Part shown: positions 8,601 through 15,742 of the stretch, piece by piece | How the letters are laid out: each line of letters starts with the position of its first letter | How positions within the stretch are numbered: position 1 is the stretch's first letter | Source of the DNA: JAAYFT01 sp036562765 | GTDB taxonomy: Bacteria; Bacillota; Clostridia; Tissierellales; Tissierellaceae | NCBI GenBank assembly: GCA_036562765.1 | Contig: DATCJO010000025.1 | Coordinates: forward strand, 1 to 64,000 | Length of the DNA: 64,000 nt | Direction: 5' to 3' | Notes under the pieces: model-generated | Told to the model about the DNA's origin: nothing | Databases searched by the model: none | Seen by the model: only the letters and a program-made list of their open reading frames with translations | Position numbers and translations under genes: made by a program

Positions 8601-9321
8601 CAACGGAGAATATGATATGGCTCAGAAGTTTGAAGAAGCAGGAGCACAGGTTGAGACCTTTGTATTCAAGTCCCTATCCAAGGCCCTTATAGATGAGTCC
8701 ATTAAGGAATTAGCTGAAAGGATAAGCCACTGCCAGATATTAGGCTTTGCTAATGGATTCCTATTGGGCAACGAACCAGAAACATCAGGGAAGCTCACTA
8801 GTATACTATTTAACCACCCACTGCTAAAGGAAGCCTTAAATGAACACTTGCAGGTAAAAGATGGATTGGTATTAGGAATAGGGTCAGGCTTTAATAGCCT
8901 TATAAAACTAGGCCTCATAGAAAAGGGACAGGTTGCAGATATTGATGAAGCATCCCCCTATATAGCTTACAATAAATCCGGTCAGTTCATCTCCACTGTG
9001 GTTGATGTAAAGGTGGTATCCAACCTTTCACCATGGCTAAGGGAGATGAAGGTAGGAGATGTATACACAGTGCCTATAGCCACAAGGGAAGGAAGAATAC
9101 TGTTAGGGGATAAAGAATTAGCAGCTGGTCAAATATCCACCCAATATGTAGACTACAACCCAACAGGTTCCGATTTAGGAGTGGAATCCTTAACAAGCCC
9201 TGATGGAAGGGTATTTGGTACAGTGACAAGCATAGACAGGGTAGGAGAGGATCTATATAAGAACATTGAAATCAAAGGAATCCCAAGGATATTCGAATCG
9301 GGAGTCAACTACTATAGATAG
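5623..9321 (+). CDS. purL: Large single-chain FGAM synthase (PurL) with inactivated glutaminase domain
   Basis: Phosphoribosylformylglycinamidine synthase converts FGAR, ATP and an amino-group donor to FGAM. The 1232-aa chain has the clostridial single-chain layout: N-terminal PurS-like part, two synthase halves (HNHPTEIEPFGGAHTCLGG near residue 325) and a C-terminal class I glutaminase domain from about 985. In that domain the expected nucleophile motif LGICNGFQ reads LGIGSGFN, so Cys is Gly1087. The triad His of SHGEGRF is Thr1154 (ATREGRI). The PGGFS-type oxyanion segment is also altered. The synthase domains look complete. I infer use of free NH3 instead of glutamine. It starts behind AGGAGG and is followed 11 nt later by purE. 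Confidence 0.93.
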   Translation: MKRIIVEKKPQVNTKAKELFEEFKDYLKISSLNGVRVLNAYDIFNATYEQVQKIVDLVLYEPQLDIIYEDSFQLGEDEKAFRVVSLRGQYNQREDAVNTLVNSYLGFEEVLIKHSEIILLKNISDEELERIKNYYINPTESAEVDLDYIAYEEAKDVEEYVEVVEGFTSMDIDEMERVRKELGLGMDMEDLLYCRDYFKEEDRNPTVAELKIIDTYWSDHCRHRTFATEITEVDVDEGKYKEIFEQAIKEYLSSREYVYEHTEKPICLMDLATINMKEIKKKGLLEDKEESDEVNAASIEIEVDVDGNKEKWFLMFKNETHNHPTEIEPFGGAHTCLGGAIRDPLSGRSYVYQAMRITGAADPRKSYEETLKGKLPQRKITKTAMEGYSNYGYQIGSTTGYVQEFYHEGFVAKRMELGALVAAAPKDWVVRGKPEKGDLVLLVGARTGRDGIGAAVGSSQGHTDKAMEAFGTEVQKGNPVIERKIVRLFRRPEVTSLIKKCNDFGAGGVAVAVGELADGLHIDLDKVPLKYPGLEGWEIALSESQERMAVMISKEHLKEFMKYLEEEDLEGSVIAEVTDDNRLYMVWRGIEVANIKREFLNSSGMRKETKVKLMSPEGESYFSKNPQHISGQSVKGDFIENMAQLNTGSQKGLIERFDNTVGSGTVLMQLGGKYKLTPQEGMVAKLPVLNGETKTCSIMTFGYDPFLSEWSPFHGGYYAVIESIAKVVALGGDFRKIRLSFQEYFERLGEDPEKWGKPFGALLGAFLVQKNLDIPSIGGKDSMSGTFEDINVPPTLVSFAVTTENIDNIISKEFKKAGSKVVLVNIDINEQGLVDFEELKKAYTRVKELIDKGYVLSASAVKFGGVGRSICEMAFGNRIGFRFNREVLDRIYKPLYGSIVLEVIEGANLEEVFEGINYSFLGTTIEDERIELGEETISLDEIIKAWEKTLMEVFPTKEEKHQGKDVLYTGGAKINRIKSIAKPRVFIPVFAGTNGEYDMAQKFEEAGAQVETFVFKSLSKALIDESIKELAERISHCQILGFANGFLLGNEPETSGKLTSILFNHPLLKEALNEHLQVKDGLVLGIGSGFNSLIKLGLIEKGQVADIDEASPYIAYNKSGQFISTVVDVKVVSNLSPWLREMKVGDVYTVPIATREGRILLGDKELAAGQISTQYVDYNPTGSDLGVESLTSPDGRVFGTVTSIDRVGEDLYKNIEIKGIPRIFESGVNYYR

Positions 9322-9332
9322 GAGGTCTTAAC

Positions 9333-9815
9333 ATGAAGGTTGCTATTGTAATGGGAAGCATTTCTGATAAGGACTTAGCCATGAAAGCCGCAAAGGTGTT
9401 GGATAGATTTGGGGTAGATTATGACCTTAGGGTCATATCTGCCCACAGAACTCCCCATATTGCCTATGAGTTTGCTAAAAAAGCTGAAGAGGAAGGCATA
9501 GAGGTAATAATAGCCATAGCAGGAAAGGCAGCTCATCTTGCAGGAGTAATAGCTGGAATAACTCCAGTGCCCGTAATAGGGCTTCCAGCCAAGTCATCCA
9601 CCATGGATGGATTGGATTCCTTGCTTTCAGTAGTGCAGATGCCAAAAGGAGTTCCAGTGGCTACAGTTGCTATTGATGGAGGAGAAAATGCAGGCCTTTT
9701 GGCAGTTCAAATTCTTTCGGTGAAATATACTGAACTAAGGCGCAAGTTTAAGGAATACAAGGAAGAGATGGCTGAAGATGTGGTGAAAATGGACAGAGAG
9801 CTTCAATCTCTATAA
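9333..9815 (+). CDS. purE: 5-(carboxyamino)imidazole ribonucleotide mutase/AIR carboxylase
   Basis: PurE forms CAIR in purine synthesis. The 160-aa protein has MGSISDKD at the N-terminus, SAHRTP near residue 40 and the AGKAAHLAGV loop, matching the family along its length. No purK lies in the operon. Either PurK is encoded elsewhere, or PurE works directly from AIR and CO2, as class II enzymes do. The sequence looks more like the class I group, so this stays open. It sits tightly between purL and purF, with GGAGG in front of ATG. Confidence 0.93.
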   Translation: MKVAIVMGSISDKDLAMKAAKVLDRFGVDYDLRVISAHRTPHIAYEFAKKAEEEGIEVIIAIAGKAAHLAGVIAGITPVPVIGLPAKSSTMDGLDSLLSVVQMPKGVPVATVAIDGGENAGLLAVQILSVKYTELRRKFKEYKEEMAEDVVKMDRELQSL

Positions 9816-9827
9816 GGAGGTTATAAA

Positions 9828-11174
9828 TTGAGCGGAATAATAGGTATCTACAGCAAAGATAAGAATGACATTCCACAGATAACTTACTATGGGCTCTATG
9901 CGCTGCAGCATAGAGGGCAGGTAAGCTGTGGAATGGCCATAAACAACAATGGATTCATAGATTATCACAAGGGATTAGGGTTTATTCATGAAGTATTTTC
10001 CCAAGACGTGTTGGAAAGGTTTATGGGTAATATAGCCATTGGCCATGTAAGATATGCATCCTACCATGAGGGAAATGGAGTGGATAGCATACTGCCTCTT
10101 ACTTGCGGATACAAAAAAGGTGCATTAGCTTTAGCTCTTGATGGGATGATTGTGAACTCATACTTGCTGAAGGAAAGATTGCAGGAGAAAGGAGTAATCT
10201 TCCAGTGGGATGTGGATGCAGAGGTAATTGCCAGGTTAATAACTAAGTACAGCTCTATGAGCTTTGAAGAAGCAGTTTCAAAAGCCCTATCTGAAATAAA
10301 AGGCTCCTACAGCCTAGTCATCATGACTCAGGATAGGCTAATAGGGGCAAGGGACCCCTTCGGATTAAAGACTCTAGCTTTAGGAAGGTTAAGGGATGAC
10401 TATGTGCTAGCTTCTGAATCCTGCGCTTTTGACACTATAGGAGCAGAGTTTATAAGGGATATAGAGCCAGGAGAGGTTATTTCCATCGATGAAAAAGGAG
10501 TTAATGTGTTGGAGAAAAAGCCAAAAGAGAGAAGACACTGCCTCTTTGAGTTCATATACTTTGCTAGGCCAGACAGCTATTTAGATGGTAGAAGCGTATA
10601 TCAAGCTAGAGTTGAAGCTGGGAAAGCGCTTTATAGAGAGCATCCTACTGAAGCCGACTTGGTCATAGGAGCTCCAGATTCTGGCATAGAAGCTGCCATT
10701 GGCTACGCTGAGGAATCAAAGATACCCTATGGAAAAGGGCTTATCAAAAACAGATATATTGGCAGGACCTTTATCCAGCCAACCCAACAGCTTAGGGAGA
10801 TGGGAGTTAGGATAAAGCTAAATGCCTTAAGGGAGAGCATCAAGGGAAAGAGAATTATTCTGGTGGATGATTCCATAGTAAGAGGTACAACCATTAAGAG
10901 GACTTTAAAGATATTGAGGGAGGCTGGTGCAAAGGAAATCCATGTGAGGATAGCCTCTCCTCCTGTAACCAATCCCTGTCATTTAGGAATTGACACCCCA
11001 GCCAAGGAGAATCTCACTGCAGCCAATATGACTGTAGAGGAGATATGCAATGAAATAGGAGCAGATTCCCTATATTATCTATCCATTGAAGGTCTTGTGA
11101 AAGCAATAGGAGAAAATATGGGATTTTGTACAGGATGTTTCAATGGGGAATATCCTGTGGAAAAGATGAGGTGA
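9828..11174 (+). CDS. purF: PRPP amidotransferase (PurF) lacking the glutaminase cysteine
   Basis: PurF catalyses the first committed step, PRPP to phosphoribosylamine. The 448-aa protein has an N-terminal Ntn glutaminase domain and a C-terminal phosphoribosyltransferase domain with RIILVDDSIVRGTT (about residues 342-355). Mature PurF normally starts with a catalytic Cys (CGI-GI). Here the start is TTG-Ser-Gly-Ile-Ile-Gly-Ile and no in-frame Cys lies nearby. The oxyanion loop, usually HNGN, is LDGM (Asp105, Gly106, Met107). GHVRYA and HRGQ persist, so the fold is kept. Glutaminase activity is probably absent, and ammonia-dependent synthesis is inferred. The TTG start follows AAGGAGG. Confidence 0.93.
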   Translation: MSGIIGIYSKDKNDIPQITYYGLYALQHRGQVSCGMAINNNGFIDYHKGLGFIHEVFSQDVLERFMGNIAIGHVRYASYHEGNGVDSILPLTCGYKKGALALALDGMIVNSYLLKERLQEKGVIFQWDVDAEVIARLITKYSSMSFEEAVSKALSEIKGSYSLVIMTQDRLIGARDPFGLKTLALGRLRDDYVLASESCAFDTIGAEFIRDIEPGEVISIDEKGVNVLEKKPKERRHCLFEFIYFARPDSYLDGRSVYQARVEAGKALYREHPTEADLVIGAPDSGIEAAIGYAEESKIPYGKGLIKNRYIGRTFIQPTQQLREMGVRIKLNALRESIKGKRIILVDDSIVRGTTIKRTLKILREAGAKEIHVRIASPPVTNPCHLGIDTPAKENLTAANMTVEEICNEIGADSLYYLSIEGLVKAIGENMGFCTGCFNGEYPVEKMR

Positions 11175-11178
11175 TAAT

Positions 11179-12207
11179 ATGTCTTTAAGCTACAAGGATT
11201 CTGGTGTGGATAAGGAAGCAGGATACAAGGAAGTTAAGCTTATAAAGGAAATGGTGAAAAAAACCTATATACCCGGGGTGCTGTCAGACATTGGAGGTTT
11301 TTCCGGGCTCTTTCAGCTGGATACAAAGGAGTATAAGGAGCCAGTGTTAGTATCTGGCACCGATGGAGTTGGAACAAAGCTTAAAATAGCCTTTATGATG
11401 GATAAACACGACACTATAGGCCAGGACTGTGTTGCCATGTGTGTTAACGATATAGCTTGCCAAGGAGCAAAGCCCCTATTTTTCCTAGACTATATTGCCA
11501 CTGGAAAGCTCATACCAGAGAAGATGGCCAGCATTGTAGAAGGAGTAGCTAATGGGTGCAAGCTGGCAGGATGTGCGCTAATCGGGGGAGAAACAGCAGA
11601 GATGCCTGGCTTCTATAAAGAGGATGAATACGATTTAGCTGGATTCTGTGTTGGCATAGTGGACAAGGATAGGATAATAACTGGAGAAAATATCAAAGAA
11701 GGGGATATGCTCATAGGTCTTCCCTCTAGTGGAATCCACAGCAACGGCTATTCCCTTGTAAGGAAGATAGTCTTTGAAAAGAAAAAGATGGATGTGGATA
11801 CCTATATTCCTGAACTAGGGAAAACCTTGGGGGAAGAGCTCCTAATACCTACAAGAATCTACGTACCAGTAGTTTTAGACCTGATTGAAAAGTTCAACAT
11901 TAAGGGCATAAGCCATATAACTGGTGGAGGATTTTATGAAAACATTCCAAGAATGCTCCCTGAAGGATTAGCAGCCCATATTGATACTTCTCCTATACAG
12001 GTGCCAGTGATTTTCCATCTACTGCAGCAATGGGGAAATATAGATAAAAAGGAGATGTACAGTACCTTCAACATGGGAGTTGGAATGGTATTAGCAGTGG
12101 ATAAAGATGAGCTAGATTCTATAGCTGAGCATCTAAGAAGCAGAGGAGAATCCTTCTATATACTAGGAGAAGTAAAGGCTGGCCAGGAAGGGGTAGTCTT
12201 ATGGTAA
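11179..12207 (+). CDS. purM: Phosphoribosylformylglycinamidine cyclo-ligase (AIR synthetase)
   Basis: PurM closes the imidazole ring of FGAM to AIR with ATP. The 342-aa sequence is of normal length and shows SYKDSGVD at the N-terminus, the SGTDGVGTKLK segment (about 60-70), GGETAEMPG (about 140) and SSGIHSNGYSLVRK (about 187). All are hallmark PurM motifs of the PurM/PurL superfamily. It starts 4 nt after purF and overlaps the purN start by 7 nt, so the three genes are probably translationally coupled. Confidence 0.96.
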   Translation: MSLSYKDSGVDKEAGYKEVKLIKEMVKKTYIPGVLSDIGGFSGLFQLDTKEYKEPVLVSGTDGVGTKLKIAFMMDKHDTIGQDCVAMCVNDIACQGAKPLFFLDYIATGKLIPEKMASIVEGVANGCKLAGCALIGGETAEMPGFYKEDEYDLAGFCVGIVDKDRIITGENIKEGDMLIGLPSSGIHSNGYSLVRKIVFEKKKMDVDTYIPELGKTLGEELLIPTRIYVPVVLDLIEKFNIKGISHITGGGFYENIPRMLPEGLAAHIDTSPIQVPVIFHLLQQWGNIDKKEMYSTFNMGVGMVLAVDKDELDSIAEHLRSRGESFYILGEVKAGQEGVVLW

Positions 12208-12821
12208 ATATAGGTGTTTTGATTTCAGGAAACGGCACAAACCTACAGGCCATAATAGATGGCATTAAAAAAGGCAGGATCAATGGCAGCATTAAGCTAG
12301 TAATATCCAATAGGAAGGATGCCTATGGCCTTGTCAGGTGTCAAAAGGAAAATATTGAGTCCATGTATATAAATCCTAAAGAATATGACGACCTTGCCTA
12401 TAACAGAAGGCTTATGGAAGAGTTTAAAAAGAGAGATATAGACCTAATAGTCTTAGCAGGATATATGAGAGTCCTTTCTAAGGAGTTTGTAAAGAACTAC
12501 GAAAACAGGATAATAAATATCCATCCATCTTTAATACCTAGCTTTTCAGGAAAAGGCTACTACGGAGAAAGGGTCCACAGAGCAGCCCTTGATTATGGGG
12601 TTAAGTACACTGGTGCTACAGTCCACTTTGTAGATGAAGGAACTGATACAGGGCCTATAATACTGCAGGAAGTAGTACCTGTTTATGATGAGGATACCGT
12701 AGAAACCTTAAGCCAAAGAGTATTAGAGGTAGAGCACAGGATACTGGTTGAGGCAGTAAGCCTGTACTGTAAAAACAAGCTCATAGTAGATGGCAGAAAG
12801 GTAAAAATAGTTAAGGAGTGA
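12201..12821 (+). CDS. purN: Phosphoribosylglycinamide formyltransferase (10-formyl-THF dependent)
   Basis: PurN formylates GAR using 10-formyltetrahydrofolate. The 206-aa protein has GVLISGNGTNLQAI at the N-terminus, the catalytic region NIHPSLIPSF (about 105-115) and HFVDEGTDTGPII (about 140). These contain the Asn-His-Asp catalytic set of the family. Its ATG lies inside the end of purM. The formyl donor links purine synthesis to the glycine cleavage system encoded downstream, which supplies methylene-THF. Confidence 0.96.
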   Translation: MVNIGVLISGNGTNLQAIIDGIKKGRINGSIKLVISNRKDAYGLVRCQKENIESMYINPKEYDDLAYNRRLMEEFKKRDIDLIVLAGYMRVLSKEFVKNYENRIINIHPSLIPSFSGKGYYGERVHRAALDYGVKYTGATVHFVDEGTDTGPIILQEVVPVYDEDTVETLSQRVLEVEHRILVEAVSLYCKNKLIVDGRKVKIVKE

Positions 12822-12825
12822 TTAG

Positions 12826-14355
12826 ATGAAAAGGGCACTTATTAGCGTCTATGACAAAAAGGGAATTGTGGAGTTTACAAGAGAGCTTAAAGGTCTAGGC
12901 TGGGAGATAATATCCACTGGCGGTACCTATAAGGAGCTTAAGAATGCTGGTATTGAAGTGGTAGATATAGAAGAGGTTACAGGCTTTCCAGAGATATTGG
13001 AGGGAAGAGTAAAAACCTTAAATCCCTATATACACGGAGGGATACTATTTAAAAGGGATGATAAATCCCATGTGGATACCTTGGAGAAGATGAACATAGG
13101 GCCTATAGACATGGTTGTAAATAACCTATATCCATTTGAAGAGACCATAAAAGATGAAAGGGCAACCCATGAGGACATAATTGAGAATATAGACATAGGT
13201 GGGCCTTCCATGATAAGGGCAGCAGCTAAAAACTACAAATATGTAACTGTAGTAGTTGATCCAGAGGATTACCAAAGGGTATTGGATGAGCTAAAAGACC
13301 ATGGAGACACTACGATGGAAACACGGCTATATCTTGCAAGAAAGGTATTCAACTATACTGCCTATTACGATTATTTGATATCCGCCTACTTTAACGATTT
13401 AAATAAAGTAGATTTTCCTGAATATCTAACCCTTGGATATAGGATAAAAGGGCAATTAAGGTACGGAGAAAACCCCCATCAGAGAGCAGCTTTCTATCAA
13501 AGCCCAAACCCAGCCCAATCTACTATTTCCAGGGCAAGAAAGCTTCACGGGAAAGAGCTATCCTTTAACAATATAAATGATGGAGAAGCAGCCTTAAGCA
13601 TAGTTAAGGAGTTCCATGACCCCACCATAGTGGCAGTAAAGCATACTAATCCCTGCGGTATAGGCAGTGGAAAAAACTTATTAGAAGCCTATAGGAAAGC
13701 GTACGAATGCGACACTGAGTCCATATACGGTGGCATTATTGCAGCCAATAGGGAGATAGATGGGGATGTGGCTGAAGAGATAAGCAAGATATTTATAGAG
13801 GTACTGATATCTCCATCCTTTACCGATGAGGCTCTTGGGATTTTAACTAAAAAGAAGAATATTAGGCTACTAGAAGTAGGAAAATTGGGCGTAGATGAGG
13901 AAAAGTTTGAATATAAACATGTTTCCGGAGGGCTTCTTCTTCAGGAAAAGGATAGAATTCAACTTTTGGATACCTTTGAAGTGGTTACTGATAGAAGCCC
14001 AACTGAAAAGGAATTGGAAGACCTATTGTTTGCTTGGAAAGCTGTAAAGAACGTAAAATCTAATGGAGTAGTAATTGCAAAGGATAAAGGCACCATTGGT
14101 ATAGGGCTAGGAGAGGTAAACAGGTTCTGGGCAGTAGAAAACGCAATAAAGAGGGCAAAGGATAAAGTAGCTGGCAGCGTAGCCGCTTCAGATGGATTCT
14201 TCCCCTTTAAGGATTCCATTGAGATACTAGGAAAAGCTGGGGTTACAGCAATTATTCAACCAGGAGGTTCTATCAGAGACGAGGAAGTTATTGCGGAAGC
14301 CAATAGGCATAACATAGCTATGGTATTTACTAGAATTAGACATTTCAAACACTAG
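12826..14355 (+). CDS. purH: Bifunctional AICAR formyltransferase/IMP cyclohydrolase
   Basis: The final two steps to IMP. The 509-aa chain has the N-terminal IMP cyclohydrolase (MGS-like) domain, with ISTGGTYKEL and VTGFPEILEGRVKTL. The C-terminal AICAR transformylase has LRYGENPHQ near 210 and KHTNPCGIG near 270, and ends MVFTRIRHFKH. Length is normal and both active-site regions appear intact. It starts 4 nt after purN and precedes purD by 12 nt. Confidence 0.96.
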   Translation: MKRALISVYDKKGIVEFTRELKGLGWEIISTGGTYKELKNAGIEVVDIEEVTGFPEILEGRVKTLNPYIHGGILFKRDDKSHVDTLEKMNIGPIDMVVNNLYPFEETIKDERATHEDIIENIDIGGPSMIRAAAKNYKYVTVVVDPEDYQRVLDELKDHGDTTMETRLYLARKVFNYTAYYDYLISAYFNDLNKVDFPEYLTLGYRIKGQLRYGENPHQRAAFYQSPNPAQSTISRARKLHGKELSFNNINDGEAALSIVKEFHDPTIVAVKHTNPCGIGSGKNLLEAYRKAYECDTESIYGGIIAANREIDGDVAEEISKIFIEVLISPSFTDEALGILTKKKNIRLLEVGKLGVDEEKFEYKHVSGGLLLQEKDRIQLLDTFEVVTDRSPTEKELEDLLFAWKAVKNVKSNGVVIAKDKGTIGIGLGEVNRFWAVENAIKRAKDKVAGSVAASDGFFPFKDSIEILGKAGVTAIIQPGGSIRDEEVIAEANRHNIAMVFTRIRHFKH

Positions 14356-14367
14356 GAGGGTATATAT

Positions 14368-15621
14368 ATGAAGGTTCTAGTTATAGGTAGCGGTGGAAGG
14401 GAACACGCATTGTGCTGGAAAATAGCCCAGTCAGAGAGAGTTGAAAAAGTATACTGTGCCCCAGGCAATGGAGGAACAAGGCTTGTAGCTGAAAATGTGG
14501 ACATAAAGGCCAATGACATAGAGGGACTACTGAACTTTGCCTTAGAAAATGAAATAGATCTGACGGTAGTAGGGCCTGAGGATCCGCTTGCTCTAGGCAT
14601 TGTAGACAAATTCCAAGAAAAGGGATTAAAAATATTTGGGCCAGATAAGAAGTGTGCCTTGTTGGAAGGAAGTAAATCTCACGCCAAGCAGTTTATGAAG
14701 AAGTACCACATACCAACTGCCAACTACATGGCTTTTGATAGCTTTGATGACGCTGTAGCTGGCCTTGATGAGTTTTCATATCCTCTGGTAATAAAAGCTG
14801 ATGGATTGTGCTTAGGAAAAGGAGTAGAAATCTGCAACACTAGAGAAGAGGCAGTAAAGGTCTTAGAGGATGTAATGGTAAAGGAGAAGTTTGGCAAGGA
14901 AGGAAAAACTGTAGTAATAGAGGAGTATTTAGATGGGGTGGAAGCTTCCCTATTGTGTTTTGTATCAGACAATAGGTTTTTCCCCATGGAAAGCGCCAAG
15001 GATTACAAGAAGATATATGAAGGGGACCTAGGTCCTAACACAGGAGGAGTAGGATGCATTTCCCCTAGCCCAATTTTTACAGAAGAGATTATGGAAAAGG
15101 TTAAAAAGGACATAATTGAGAGGATTCAACATGGCCTCGAAAGTGAGGGGTTAAAATACAAAGGCATCCTATATATAGGCCTTATGATAGTAAATGGAGA
15201 GCCTAAGGTGTTGGAGTTCAACGTGAGATTTGGAGACCCAGAAGCAGAGGTGCTCATTCCTCGCCTTGATACAGACCTAGTGGAACTATTTGAAAGGACT
15301 ATAGATGGGACTTTAGACCCTTCCCATATAAGGTGGAAAAAGGATAGCTGCCTAACGGTAGTGCTAACATCAAAGGGATATCCAATGGATTACAAGAAAG
15401 GATATGAAATAGCTGGATGGGACAATCTGGATGAGGATATAATCCTATTTCACAATGGAACTAAATACGAAAATGGGAAGCTGCTAACTGCTGGAGGAAG
15501 GGTATTATCGCTTACAGCCTTAGCTAGTTCATTAGAAGAAGCAAGGGATAGGGTGTATTCAAATATAGATAATATACAATTTGAGGGAGCATACTACAGA
15601 AGGGATATTGGAATACTTTAA
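14368..15621 (+). CDS. purD: Phosphoribosylamine-glycine ligase (GAR synthetase)
   Basis: PurD ligates glycine to phosphoribosylamine using ATP. The 417-aa protein has the N-terminal VLVIGSGGREHAL motif, the CAPGNGGT segment and an ATP-grasp core with KADGLCLGKGV (about 140). FNVRFGDPEAEV (about 287) holds the metal ligands. It is the last gene of the purine operon and is followed by a large hairpin terminator. It starts 12 nt after purH, behind AGGAGG. Confidence 0.96.
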   Translation: MKVLVIGSGGREHALCWKIAQSERVEKVYCAPGNGGTRLVAENVDIKANDIEGLLNFALENEIDLTVVGPEDPLALGIVDKFQEKGLKIFGPDKKCALLEGSKSHAKQFMKKYHIPTANYMAFDSFDDAVAGLDEFSYPLVIKADGLCLGKGVEICNTREEAVKVLEDVMVKEKFGKEGKTVVIEEYLDGVEASLLCFVSDNRFFPMESAKDYKKIYEGDLGPNTGGVGCISPSPIFTEEIMEKVKKDIIERIQHGLESEGLKYKGILYIGLMIVNGEPKVLEFNVRFGDPEAEVLIPRLDTDLVELFERTIDGTLDPSHIRWKKDSCLTVVLTSKGYPMDYKKGYEIAGWDNLDEDIILFHNGTKYENGKLLTAGGRVLSLTALASSLEEARDRVYSNIDNIQFEGAYYRRDIGIL

Positions 15622-15712
15622 GCCTCTTTGGCTAGCAGGAAAGCCCTTGCTAATTGGTTATATGGTAAGGACTTTCCTGCAAATAGTCCAAAAGGGGCTT
15701 TGTTAATTTAAC
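15620..15712 (+). terminator. Nested hairpin terminator after purD
   Basis: An outer stem pairs AAGCCTCTTTGG (15620-15631) with CCAAAAGGGGCTT (15688-15700), with G-U pairs and one bulge. An inner stem pairs GCAGGAAAG (15635-15643) with CTTTCCTGC (15672-15680). The run TTTGTTAATTT follows. It overlaps the purD stop codon. Confidence 0.65.
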
Positions 15713-15742
15713 ACTATTTACTGAAAATTTCCCTCTTTGTCC

